Positions 1 to 8,601 of a DNA stretch of 64,000 bases are shown here, in pieces. The number at the start of each line of letters is the position of its first letter. Position 1 is the stretch's first letter. This DNA is from CAWCVR01 sp963799105. GTDB taxonomy: Bacteria > Acidobacteriota > Terriglobia > Bryobacterales > Bryobacteraceae. Below the pieces are notes generated by a model that worked only from the letters and a program-made list of their open reading frames with translations, searched no databases and was not told the DNA's origin. Location of the stretch: NCBI GenBank assembly GCA_963799105.1, contig CAWCVR010000010.1, positions 248,001 through 312,000 on the forward strand, written 5' to 3'. The position numbers and the translations under genes are program-made.

Positions 1-1
1 C

Positions 2-1324
2 GGCCGGCGCGCCGTATTGAAGTCGGCTGGGCTTATTGCCGCGGGCGGAGTGCCGGTGGCCGTCGCGGCGCTGAAAGGAGGCGCCCGCCGTGGCGCTCGA
101 AAGCGAGCCTGGTGGGTGAAGACCGTGAACCAGCCTACCCTGGGAGAGAAAGCCCCCGGCTTCGCGCGCTTCTCGGGCAACAATATGTTCGTGATCTACC
201 GGGACCTCAAGACCCGGCGCGAGGGAGCGGGCGCGTTCGAAGCGGAGCAGGCCGCCAAAGCCGCGCGCCTGGCGGGGTGGATGCGGGACGGCAAGCCCGG
301 CTTCCGCTTGCCCGACCACCAGTTGAGCGAAGGCGCCTGGACCTTGATGAAGGCCGCCGAGCCGGGCGCCGGACTTTTGTCGTGGACGCGCGTCGCCGTG
401 CGCACGCCGGCTGAATTGGGTGTCGAGCGCCACACCGCATCCCTGGAAGAGATGGCGGGCACCGTGAAGGCGGCGGCGAGGCTCTACGGGGCCGGCCTCG
501 TCGGGATTGCGCCGATGAATGAGTCCTATGTCAACCTCAGGCAAGGCAAGAAAGACATCGTCTTCGAAGACGTTGAAGTGCCCTCCGTAACCGACGCGAA
601 GTTCGTGATCCCCAGGAAGATGAAATGGGTCGTGGCCATCGCTATCCCCATGGACCTCGACCTCCTGTCTCGCGCTCCCACCTCGTTGGGAGATGCCGCT
701 ACCGGACTCGGCTACAGCCACTCCGCGTTCACCGTGGCATCGTTGGCCGAGTTCATCCGCGGTCTCGGCTATCAGGCTATCCCCAGCGTCAACGACACGG
801 CGGCGAGCGTGCCGTTCGCCATGGAGGCTGGTCTTGGAGAACTTAGCCGGCTGAACAAGCTGGTCACGCCCGAATTCGGCCCCGCGGTTCGCCTGTGCAA
901 GGTCTTCACCGATCTGCCCATGGCCCGCGACAAACCGGTCGATTTCGGGCTGGTCGAATTCTGTAAGAAGTGCAAGAAGTGCGCCGAGGCCTGCCCGTCG
1001 GGCGCGTTGTCGTTTGACGACGAGCCGAGTTTCAAAACCGCCGGCCCGTGGAACAATCCCGGGCACAAGGCATGGTTCGAGAATTCCTACCTCTGTTTCC
1101 AGCACTGGCAACAGGTCGATAACGGCTGCGGCATCTGTCTGGCGAGTTGCCCTTACACCAAAGCCGCCCAGGCCTGGATTCACGATGTCGTGAAAGCCAC
1201 GGCCTCGGTCGCGCCCGCCGCGGACGGCCTGTTCCGCATCATGGACGACGCCTTCGGCTATGGGCGGCAGCACGAGCCCGAACGGTGGTGGACGCTGTAT
1301 CCGCCGCCCGGACCGAGAGGTTGA
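2..1324 (+). CDS. Reductive dehalogenase homologue (RdhA-type iron-sulfur protein), 5' partial
   Basis: Characterised RdhA enzymes remove halogens from organohalides using a corrinoid and two [4Fe-4S] clusters; the substrate here is unknown. The visible part has a ferredoxin-like motif CKKCKKCAEACP near residue 321. A second set follows, a lone Cys in YLCFQHW and then CGICLASCP, which is the RdhA arrangement. The frame is open to the window edge and TTG at 17 is only the first start codon inside it, so the true start lies outside. The first residues are Ala/Gly-rich and hydrophobic, like the tail of a Tat signal whose twin Arg would lie upstream. A small membrane protein starts 2 bases after the stop, as rdhB often does. 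QueG was considered, but the hydrophobic leader and the neighbour favour RdhA. Confidence 0.8.
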   Translation, partial: GRRAVLKSAGLIAAGGVPVAVAALKGGARRGARKRAWWVKTVNQPTLGEKAPGFARFSGNNMFVIYRDLKTRREGAGAFEAEQAAKAARLAGWMRDGKPGFRLPDHQLSEGAWTLMKAAEPGAGLLSWTRVAVRTPAELGVERHTASLEEMAGTVKAAARLYGAGLVGIAPMNESYVNLRQGKKDIVFEDVEVPSVTDAKFVIPRKMKWVVAIAIPMDLDLLSRAPTSLGDAATGLGYSHSAFTVASLAEFIRGLGYQAIPSVNDTAASVPFAMEAGLGELSRLNKLVTPEFGPAVRLCKVFTDLPMARDKPVDFGLVEFCKKCKKCAEACPSGALSFDDEPSFKTAGPWNNPGHKAWFENSYLCFQHWQQVDNGCGICLASCPYTKAAQAWIHDVVKATASVAPAADGLFRIMDDAFGYGRQHEPERWWTLYPPPGPRG

Positions 1325-1326
1325 CC

Positions 1327-1602
1327 ATGCCAGACGATACCGGCACTTTCACCATCGTCATTCGCAAGCGCCCGTGGTGGTTCTGGGTTATCGCCGGATC
1401 GTGGGTGCTGTTGGAAGTAGTCCTTCTGCAGACCGCCTTGGCCAGCGCGCGGGAAAGTGAGTACCGCGCGGCCGCCATCGGTTGGATTGCGTTTGGCGTT
1501 CTGGCGGCCGCCGGCGTCCTGATCTGGTTTCTCCAGGGCGGGGCGCGCACCCGGCCAGGTGAGGCGGCCAATTCCGGGAAACGTTCTGACTACCGTTCCT
1601 AG
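1327..1602 (+). CDS. Small two-helix membrane protein, probable dehalogenase anchor
   Basis: A 91-residue protein with two predicted membrane helices (about residues 17-38 and 48-70), a short charged N-terminus and a hydrophilic tail. I read the start as ATG 1327, two bases after the upstream stop; a longer frame from 1147 only shadows the upstream gene. Size and position match RdhB-type anchors, which hold the Tat-exported dehalogenase at the outer face of the inner membrane. Known RdhB proteins usually have three helices, so the assignment rests on context. Confidence 0.55.
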   Translation: MPDDTGTFTIVIRKRPWWFWVIAGSWVLLEVVLLQTALASARESEYRAAAIGWIAFGVLAAAGVLIWFLQGGARTRPGEAANSGKRSDYRS

Positions 1603-1618
1603 TATGGAGATTTGAATT

Positions 1619-4600
1619 ATGAGACGACTTGGTACTCTCGCACCGCTATTCGTGTGTTTTTGCGCTTTTGTCCGCGCCCAGGCTCCTATCGGAACACTGG
1701 AAGGGCACATCACCGACCCGGCCGCGGCGGTGGTGTCGAACGCCAAAGTCAGCGTTCACAACGCGCAGACCGGTCTCACCCGCACGGTCGAGTCCTCGCA
1801 CCAGGGAGCGTTCCATTTCTCCGACCTGCCCGTCGGCACATACCTGCTCGATGTTCAGGCTCGGGGATTCGCGCCATATTCGGCTCCATCCATCCGCATC
1901 GATATCGGCGAGGTGGTTTCCTGGCCCGTACGGCTGCGGATCGCCAGCGAGCACACCGACGTGAGCGTCTCCGGGCAGGCCGTCACCGTGGACACCAGCC
2001 CGACTCTGGGCAACGTGGTTTCCGAGAAGCAGGCGGTCGACCTTCCCTTGAACGGACGCGACTTGACGCAGCTCGGCCTGCTGCAACCCGGAGTCGCACC
2101 CATGACCCCGGGCCTCGCCCAGGCAGGCGGCATCGCGCGCAGCGGCCAGGCTTACGGGGTCAATGGGCAGCGGCCGGAATCCAATAACTACCTGCTCGAT
2201 GGCGCCGGCAACGTCGACAGCGTGAATGGCGGATACGGTCTGCGCGTGCCGGTGGACGCCGTGAATGAGTTTCGTATTCTTACGCTCAACGCTCCCGCCG
2301 AGTATGGCGAGACCAGCGGCGCGACAACGTCGGTCGTGACTAAGTCGGGCAGCAACGGCTTCCGCGGAGACATTTACGAGTTTCTGCGGAACAACGCTCT
2401 GGACTCGCGCAATTTCTTCGCCGCCAATACCGAACCGCTGCACCGCAATCAGTACGGCGCCACGCTGGGCGGGCCCATCCGCAAGGACAAGGACTTCTTC
2501 TTTCTCTACTACGAAGGCCAGCGCGATTCCCAGGGCCAGACGCAGGCCGCCATCGTGCCCACCGCCGCCGAGCGTACCGGAAATTTCTCCGGGCTCACGG
2601 ACCCCTCCACGGGACAGCCCGCTCCCCTCATCAACGAGTTCACCGGCCAGCCGTTCCCGAACAACCAGATCCCGGCATACATGCGGAGTTCCATCGCTCA
2701 ATTGGCCTCGAAGCTTTACCCGCTGCCGAACATCGGAACCAACGTGTTCGAATCCACTCAACTCGGGAACGACAACTACAACCAGGGTGGTTTCCGCTTC
2801 GACCACTACTTCGGCCCGAGCGACCAACTCTTTGTGCGCTACTCCACATCGTCGTTGAACGACTTGGATCCGCTGCCCATCAATGGAGCCGGCGTGCCCG
2901 GTTTTCCAGTCAAGGACGGCATCGACACCAACTCCATCACCGGTTCCTGGGTCCACTTGATTTCCGCCGAGACCGTGCAGACCGTGCAGGCTTCCATTTT
3001 CCGCAATGTGTTCTCGAAAGGGCAGGCCGTGAATCACACGCCGGGCAGCAGCCTCGGGTTCCAATATCAGCCCACGCTCGGGGCGAATGACGGCGTTCCG
3101 TATCTCATCGTGAGCGGCTACGCGAATCTGGGCAATCCGATTACCGGACCGCAGAACACGTATCAGACCGATTACCGGGGATCCTACTCGATAGCCATGA
3201 CTCGCGGCCGCCATAACCTGAAATTCGGCGCCGATCTGACTCGCCAGCGGATCGACGTTCTTCTCGGAATCGCCACCAACGGCTTTTTCGTCTTCGCGCC
3301 GTTTCCGGCGAGCGACTCCTTCGCCAGCTTCCTGCTGGGGCAATCCGTCGAGTTCTACCAGGGCGGCGGCGACTTCAACCGCGGGCTGCGTAAGTCGGTC
3401 GCGGCCGGTTACGCACAGGACGAGTTCCGGATCAGCCAGAGCGTGACCCTCAACTTCGGATTACGATACGAGGTGAACACGCCGTACGTGGACATTCGGA
3501 ATCGCATGAACGCCTGGGCGCCGGGCCGGCAATCGAAGGTCTACCCGAACGCGCCGGAAGGCTTGCTGTTCCCGGGAGATCCCGGAGTACCGGACGGCTT
3601 GGCCCGGGTCGACTATCGCGAATTCATGCCGCGCGTGGGCCTCGCATGGAATCCATTCGGCGATAACAGAACCGTCGTCCGCGCCGGTTACGGCATTTTC
3701 TTCGATGGCTTCACCAACGGCAGGGGCGGTCCGCTGCAAGCCTCCGTCAGCGCTCTGCCGTGGACCCAACTGTATCAGTTGGCCGGCCCGGGCTTCAACC
3801 TGGCCAATCCTTACGGCGGCGCTCCGGCGCCGTTCGGGAACGGGACTTTCCAGGCGCCGGCAACCGTGCTCACCATCCAGTCGGGGATGCTGCCGCCGTA
3901 CTCGCAGAACTGGAATCTCTCCATCGAGCGGACGCTTGCGAAGGACTATCTGCTGGACGTTCGTTACGTCGGCAACAAGGGCACGCATCTGTCCCGGTTC
4001 ATCGAAGCGAACCCCACCGTCTATGGGCCAGGCGTGAACGCGGACAACAACAACGAGATCCGCCAGCACACTACGTGTAACTCCGCGGGCGTCTGCAATT
4101 TCGCGTCGGTGGGATTGATCGCCGACGATTCTAACTCGACTTACCACGCCTTGGAAGCGGCTCTTTCCCGGCAGTACGCGCACGGCCTGGCCTTTCTGGC
4201 CTCTTACACTTTCTCGAAAACACTCGACGACATCAGCTCGCTGAACGTATCCGGTTCGGCGCCCACGCTGATAGCGGGCGAAAACGACCTGGCGCAAAAC
4301 CCGTTCGACCTGGCGGCCGAGCACGGCCCGTCGCTGTTCGACGCCAGGCAGCGGTTCATGTTCAGCGGAACCTGGGCGCTGCCGGCCCCGAAGACGGCTT
4401 CGCGCGCCGCCGCCCTCATCGCGCGTGGCTGGCAGTTCAACGCCATCGCCAGCCTGTCCACCGGCACGCCGTTTACCGTCTACGATAGCGCCGACGTTTC
4501 GCTGCAGGGCAGCGCGCCGGAAATCAGCGGCTTCTACTCCAGTAAGCCCGACCTGATTTCCAATCCGAACGCGGGGCAGCCGCACACGGCCAACGAATGG

Positions 4601-4894
4601 GTCGGCCGCGCGCCGTTCCTGCAACTGAACCCGCAAACGCAGGCGGGGCAGTTCGGCAACGAGGGCCGCAACGTGGTGCGCGGCCCTGGCATCGAAGACG
4701 TCGATGTCTCGCTGTTCAAGTACTTCGACATCGGCGAGAACCGGCGCGTGCAGTTCCGGGCGGAGTGCTTCAACCTGCTCAACCATCCGAATTTCGGGCT
4801 GCCCACGAACGACCTGGAGTCTCCCGCGTTCGGTCAGATCCTGCAGGCGGGCTCGCCGCGTCTGCTGCAACTGGCGGTAAAGTTCGTCTTTTAG
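1619..4894 (+). CDS. Oar-like TonB-dependent outer-membrane receptor with carboxypeptidase-regulatory domain
   Basis: A 1091-residue outer-membrane beta-barrel protein of the large Oar-like family that is expanded in Acidobacteriota. A Sec signal peptide (MRRLGTLAPLFVCFCAF...) precedes a carboxypeptidase-regulatory-like beta-sandwich (about residues 24-105). A plug region with the PLNGRD motif follows, then a long barrel ending in Phe (AVKFVF), the usual outer-membrane assembly signal. The start ATG 1619 has GGAGA eight bases upstream. It begins 16 bases after the small membrane protein, so it may be co-transcribed with the dehalogenase genes. Its ligand cannot be told from sequence; members are thought to take up polymers or bulky compounds. 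Confidence 0.88.
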   Translation: MRRLGTLAPLFVCFCAFVRAQAPIGTLEGHITDPAAAVVSNAKVSVHNAQTGLTRTVESSHQGAFHFSDLPVGTYLLDVQARGFAPYSAPSIRIDIGEVVSWPVRLRIASEHTDVSVSGQAVTVDTSPTLGNVVSEKQAVDLPLNGRDLTQLGLLQPGVAPMTPGLAQAGGIARSGQAYGVNGQRPESNNYLLDGAGNVDSVNGGYGLRVPVDAVNEFRILTLNAPAEYGETSGATTSVVTKSGSNGFRGDIYEFLRNNALDSRNFFAANTEPLHRNQYGATLGGPIRKDKDFFFLYYEGQRDSQGQTQAAIVPTAAERTGNFSGLTDPSTGQPAPLINEFTGQPFPNNQIPAYMRSSIAQLASKLYPLPNIGTNVFESTQLGNDNYNQGGFRFDHYFGPSDQLFVRYSTSSLNDLDPLPINGAGVPGFPVKDGIDTNSITGSWVHLISAETVQTVQASIFRNVFSKGQAVNHTPGSSLGFQYQPTLGANDGVPYLIVSGYANLGNPITGPQNTYQTDYRGSYSIAMTRGRHNLKFGADLTRQRIDVLLGIATNGFFVFAPFPASDSFASFLLGQSVEFYQGGGDFNRGLRKSVAAGYAQDEFRISQSVTLNFGLRYEVNTPYVDIRNRMNAWAPGRQSKVYPNAPEGLLFPGDPGVPDGLARVDYREFMPRVGLAWNPFGDNRTVVRAGYGIFFDGFTNGRGGPLQASVSALPWTQLYQLAGPGFNLANPYGGAPAPFGNGTFQAPATVLTIQSGMLPPYSQNWNLSIERTLAKDYLLDVRYVGNKGTHLSRFIEANPTVYGPGVNADNNNEIRQHTTCNSAGVCNFASVGLIADDSNSTYHALEAALSRQYAHGLAFLASYTFSKTLDDISSLNVSGSAPTLIAGENDLAQNPFDLAAEHGPSLFDARQRFMFSGTWALPAPKTASRAAALIARGWQFNAIASLSTGTPFTVYDSADVSLQGSAPEISGFYSSKPDLISNPNAGQPHTANEWVGRAPFLQLNPQTQAGQFGNEGRNVVRGPGIEDVDVSLFKYFDIGENRRVQFRAECFNLLNHPNFGLPTNDLESPAFGQILQAGSPRLLQLAVKFVF

Positions 4895-5097
4895 CAATCC
4901 GTCGAACTTGAGTTCGGTCCGCATCGCGCGCAGATCTGCCGGCCGGCGCGACGGCCCTTCGGTTCGGTTACGGAGCTGGCATCGGAACCTGCGCCGTATC
5001 CGGATGATCGGCGGGCCCAGCCTTGCCCCGCTCCGAACCCTGAATACCGTTCGAATCGACTGAGACGCAACAAACCCAGTTGAGTCCAACTCAAACC

Positions 5098-5225
5098 CGG
5101 CTTCCCGCTTCTGGGCGGGGACGTTGGCGGAGAGCACGGCAACACGGATGCCCTCCCGTCCGAGGATGGCCTCCAGGCGGCGGGTGACATCGCGCGTCTG
5201 CGTATAAACCGCGTAAGTGCCTTGA
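5098..5225 (-). pseudogene. Remnant of a superfamily II helicase-like C-terminal domain
   Basis: On the minus strand about 42 codons read like a helicase C-terminal segment: YTQTRDVTRRLEAIL, then GIRVAVLSANVPAQKREA. Motif IV/V regions of SNF2-like or DEAD/DEAH helicases have this style. Nothing recognisable continues on either side, and a palindromic repeat abuts the upstream edge. I take it as the relic of a deleted gene. The call is by eye and short, so it is tentative. Confidence 0.35.
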
Positions 5226-5341
5226 CCGCAGGAAACTGTTCCTTTGCCACGGGCCGCTCGCTCACGCTTGCGGTTCTGTCCGGAACCGCGAGCGTGAGCG
5301 AGCGGCCCGGTAATGGACCAAATCACACGGTCGAAGACCTG
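5212..5341 (-). repeat. Palindromic interspersed repeat, about 125 bp (family C, copy 1)
   Basis: The core at 5251-5308 is a long inverted repeat: GGGCCGCTCGCTCACGC pairs with GCGTGAGCGAGCGGCCC around a short loop. Flanks on both sides match the copies at 54731-54856 and, more weakly, 20354-20430 and 54857-54975. The flanks include a conserved stretch reading CAAAGGAACAGTTTC in the other orientation. It has the size and structure of a non-coding REP/MITE-type element. Confidence 0.75.
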
Positions 5342-5370
5342 GTTACCCGGTATGCGGCGGACTGAGAGCC

Positions 5371-6411
5371 TCAGCGCGCCGGCGGGGCATATTTGTTACG
5401 ATTGCAGAACGCCTTGCCGTCGGCGCCGAGTTCCAGCTCGGCCAGTTGGATCGCGGTGTGAGTGCCCTGCTGCGTGAAGTAGAAGAGAAGACACTGCTCG
5501 GTCCCGTCGGGTGCGGATTGGAGAACCATGCCTGGATGGTGGCCCACACCGTTGTCCCTGGGCCGGACGCCGTCGGCCTCGGCAAGCACTGTGTTGTTGT
5601 ACTCCCAATGGTCGATGCCGTTGGGCGATTGGTAGATCCGCAGCCCCCTGCTATCGACGATCAGCCAGTAAGAATCCTTCCAATGGAACACGAATGGCGC
5701 CTCCTGGCTGCCGTCGCGGTCGGTCAGCTCGGGATTGGTCCATTCAATCATGTCCTTACTCTCCGAGCGGTAGGTGTGCGATCCGGCCGCTTCATCCTTG
5801 TAAACCATATACCAGGTGTCTTTGATCCTGTAGACCGTCGGGTCGATCACGCGGTCGGAGTTGAGCTTGCAGGTGTTGATGTATTTCCACGTCACGCCGT
5901 CCCCGCTGGTGAAATGCGGGATGTTGCGCTTCCCGATCCAGCTCGTGTAGACGCCATCCACCAGGGTAACGAACATATGAAGGGTCTTGCCCTCATAGAC
6001 AAAGCACGGCGCCCACCACGTCACACCGGGCTCCGGCCCAAGCCCCTTGGCCTTCAGCGGCTCCGATAGGTCGTGATCACCCTGGGCCGTTCCCAGGTAC
6101 TTCCACTCGATGCCGTTCGGAGAGGTGGCGATGCCGATGGCCGAGCCGTGAACCCAATCCACGCGGTCGGGATTGGGCAGTGTGCCGCGGCGTTGGGTGT
6201 AATACATGAACCATTCTCCCCTCACCGGGTTCCAGATGACAAAGGGGTCGGTCGCCCCATGCCACACAGGGTCGTCAAACAGCGGAGCCGGCGCGTGGGC
6301 GATGTCAATGCGGACCGGGCCGGCTGGCTGGGGGGACGGCTCCGCCGCCATGCCTGCCGCTGCCAACAGCGTGAACAGCGCCAAGATAGCTAGCCATATC
6401 TTACTTGGCAT
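5371..6411 (-). CDS. Secreted glycoside hydrolase, GH43-like five-bladed beta-propeller
   Basis: A probable arabinan- or xylan-side-chain hydrolase acting outside the cytoplasm. I chose ATG 6411 (346 aa), where a Sec signal MPSKIWLAILALF begins; GAGGTGAG lies about eight bases upstream. The longer start at 6444 would put eleven extra residues before the signal. The three acidic GH43 positions can be proposed: Asp in GATDPFVIW (base), Asp in RVIDPTVYR and Glu in SQEAPFVFH (acid). It lies 40 bases downstream of the GH51 gene on the same strand, so the two probably form an operon. Substrate specificity is not visible. Confidence 0.75.
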   Translation of the reverse strand: MPSKIWLAILALFTLLAAAGMAAEPSPQPAGPVRIDIAHAPAPLFDDPVWHGATDPFVIWNPVRGEWFMYYTQRRGTLPNPDRVDWVHGSAIGIATSPNGIEWKYLGTAQGDHDLSEPLKAKGLGPEPGVTWWAPCFVYEGKTLHMFVTLVDGVYTSWIGKRNIPHFTSGDGVTWKYINTCKLNSDRVIDPTVYRIKDTWYMVYKDEAAGSHTYRSESKDMIEWTNPELTDRDGSQEAPFVFHWKDSYWLIVDSRGLRIYQSPNGIDHWEYNNTVLAEADGVRPRDNGVGHHPGMVLQSAPDGTEQCLLFYFTQQGTHTAIQLAELELGADGKAFCNRNKYAPPAR

Positions 6412-6451
6412 GATGGGTCTCACCTCTGCTTCCGTTGCCGTCATCCCGCGG

Positions 6452-8494
6452 TCACTTACCCTTCAGTTGCAGCACCGTAATCGAATACGGCGGAAAGGTG
6501 CGCGTGAACGATGCGCTCAGCCCGTCAACGGGCGCGGCCACGGGCACAACCTTGGTTGGCTCGGCGATGGAGTTGGTGTCGTCGGGGCTGGCGGCGCTCA
6601 AGACGATCGACTGCCCCTTGGGGTCGAGCGAGGCCAGCCCGCCGATCTCGATGCGCACCGACTGCGGCACGGCGGCGCGGTTCACGATCTTCAGAAAGAT
6701 GGTGTGTGCGCCGCTGGCCAGCGTGGCGCTGTAGAAGAGCGTGGGCACCTGAGAAGCCGGGGGCGCCGGCGGCGGGGTGGCCGGAGTGACGGGCGGCTCG
6801 CCGTTCGGTCCTCTGCGCGGCGCGGGGGCGGGCGGCTGCCAGAGGCGCGTGGGCACGTCCTGGGCTTCGACCGGGAGGACTACGTCGCCGTGGTAAAGGC
6901 TGAACATCTTCTGCGCGTAGTAAGCCGGCGAGCCGTAGCTCGAAACGGTGTCGTAGCCGATCAGGTCGGTGGGCCATTGCATGCCGCCCGGGTTCACGTT
7001 GACGAACAGCGGGGCGTAACTCGACATAATCACCAGGTCGGAGTTGCGCTCCATGCCGGTCATCCAGGCGGCGTCGCCCAGGGCCGCGCTCATGTTGGGC
7101 GTGGGACGGCCTACGCGGGTGGCCCACTCGCCCACGAAGACCTTGGGGCCGGTGCGCGGGCGGGCGTCGTACATGTGGGCGTAGGAGGCCATCTGGTCCT
7201 CGGAGTTGCGGTAGTAGTGCTCGTCGATGACATCGGGAGTGCGGGTGGCGACGGCCGTGGTGGCGATGACCTGCAGCTTGGGATACTTGGCCTTGATGGC
7301 GTCGAAGAACTGGGTGAAGCGGGCATCGTAAGTGCCGCCGCCGGCGCGGTCGAAGTTATCCTCGTTGCCGATCTCGACGTAAGTCAGCGGGAACGGCGCG
7401 GGATGGCCGTCCTTGGCGCGGCGCGCTCCCCAGGTGGTGGTGGCGGGGCCGGTAACATATTCGATTTCGTCGAGCGCCTCCTGTACATAGGGTGCAAGGT
7501 CGGGGCCCGGCGCGACACGCTGCAGGCCCTGGCGGTTCATCGAGTAGCCGGCATAGACGGCCAGCAGCGGCTCCATGTGGAGGTCCTCGCACCATTCCAG
7601 AAATTCCAGCAGGCCCATGCCGTCGCTCGACCAGTAGCGCCAGGCGTCATCCATGTGGCCGGGGCGCTGGGAGATATCGCCGATGGTCTTCTTCCAGTCG
7701 AAGCGCGTGGCGATGGTGCCGCCCTCCAGGTAATTGCCGCCGGGGAAGCGCAGGAAGGCCGGCTTCATATCCGCCAGAAGCTGCATGATATCCGGCCGGT
7801 TGCCGTTGGGGCGGTTGTTGAAGGTGGGCGGGAAGAGCGACACCATACTGAACCAGACGGCGCCCGGGCTGGTGGCGGAGATCAAAAGGCGGTTGGCGGC
7901 GGAGACCGGCGCGTTGCGGGTGGTGAGCGAGACTTCGTACTTCCGCCAGGTTTCCGTGAGGCCTGAGACCTGGGCGCTGGCGTGGACGGTCGAGCCCTCG
8001 TCGCTCACGATGGCGATGGTGAGCGGACCTTTGAATCCGGGGGCGGCCTTGGCATAGAACGAGGCGCGGTAGGGCGTGTTGGGCCGCACGGGGATGCCCC
8101 AGAACCCTCTATTGGCAATGCTCACGCGCCCGGAGCCGGAGGCCGCGGGAATGGTGAGTTTGAGGCTGGTGGGGATGGCGTCGTTGAACTTTTCGGACGG
8201 GTCGAGAGCCATGGTTGCGCCGCCGCCACCATCCTGGACCAGCGTCCAGTCAACGGGTTCCTTGGCGTCCTCCATGAAGCTGCGGTTGCGAACCAGCTCG
8301 GCATACAGGCCGCCATCGTAGGAGAAGTTGATCTCTTCGGTCATCAGCCCGTAGAGCTTGGGGCTGACGCGGGCGACCACCTTGCCGGCGTCAACGCGCA
8401 GAACGGCGGGGCCGGCGGACTGGGCGGACAGCGTGGCGGGCGCTACTGCGAGCGCGAGGCAGGCGAAGGCGGTCGAGGGTCTTATGCGGGGCAT
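6452..8494 (-). CDS. Secreted alpha-L-arabinofuranosidase, GH51 family
   Basis: Releases L-arabinofuranose from arabinoxylan or arabinan. The protein is about 680 residues: a signal peptide, a carbohydrate-binding-like beta domain in the first third, a TIM barrel and a C-terminal beta domain. The barrel shows the family's acid/base Glu in EIGNEDNFDR and a nucleophile Glu in VFVGEWATR. A Pro-rich stretch (PPAPAPRRGPNGEPPVTP) interrupts the C-terminal domain. ATG 8494 starts the signal cleanly. GTG 8518 is in frame, but its extra codons would lie across a 12-bp palindrome that looks like an operator, so I prefer 8494. No good ribosome-binding site precedes either. GH43 follows in the same operon. 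Confidence 0.87.
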   Translation of the reverse strand: MPRIRPSTAFACLALAVAPATLSAQSAGPAVLRVDAGKVVARVSPKLYGLMTEEINFSYDGGLYAELVRNRSFMEDAKEPVDWTLVQDGGGGATMALDPSEKFNDAIPTSLKLTIPAASGSGRVSIANRGFWGIPVRPNTPYRASFYAKAAPGFKGPLTIAIVSDEGSTVHASAQVSGLTETWRKYEVSLTTRNAPVSAANRLLISATSPGAVWFSMVSLFPPTFNNRPNGNRPDIMQLLADMKPAFLRFPGGNYLEGGTIATRFDWKKTIGDISQRPGHMDDAWRYWSSDGMGLLEFLEWCEDLHMEPLLAVYAGYSMNRQGLQRVAPGPDLAPYVQEALDEIEYVTGPATTTWGARRAKDGHPAPFPLTYVEIGNEDNFDRAGGGTYDARFTQFFDAIKAKYPKLQVIATTAVATRTPDVIDEHYYRNSEDQMASYAHMYDARPRTGPKVFVGEWATRVGRPTPNMSAALGDAAWMTGMERNSDLVIMSSYAPLFVNVNPGGMQWPTDLIGYDTVSSYGSPAYYAQKMFSLYHGDVVLPVEAQDVPTRLWQPPAPAPRRGPNGEPPVTPATPPPAPPASQVPTLFYSATLASGAHTIFLKIVNRAAVPQSVRIEIGGLASLDPKGQSIVLSAASPDDTNSIAEPTKVVPVAAPVDGLSASFTRTFPPYSITVLQLKGK

Positions 8495-8496
8495 AG

Positions 8497-8508
8497 GTAA
8501 GCGCTTAC
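8497..8508. promoter_or_regulatory. LacI/GalR-type palindromic operator candidate
   Basis: GTAAGCGCTTAC is a perfect 12-bp palindrome with the central CG typical of LacI-family and cre-like sites. It lies just upstream of the GH51 ATG and about 90 bases from the divergent hybrid-kinase gene, so it could act on either promoter. No LacI-type gene is in this window. Confidence 0.6.
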
Positions 8509-8601
8509 TATAGCTCACGGCGCGGCCGGTTTCTTGCAGGAAATCGCGAACTAAGCCGATGTGATAATGTCAGGGATATAGCGCCAGCTTGGAAGGTCGC
8601 A

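Noticed and set aside
5041..5080. tRNA-like GTTCGAATC motif
   Set aside because: No acceptor, D-arm or anticodon stem can be drawn around it.
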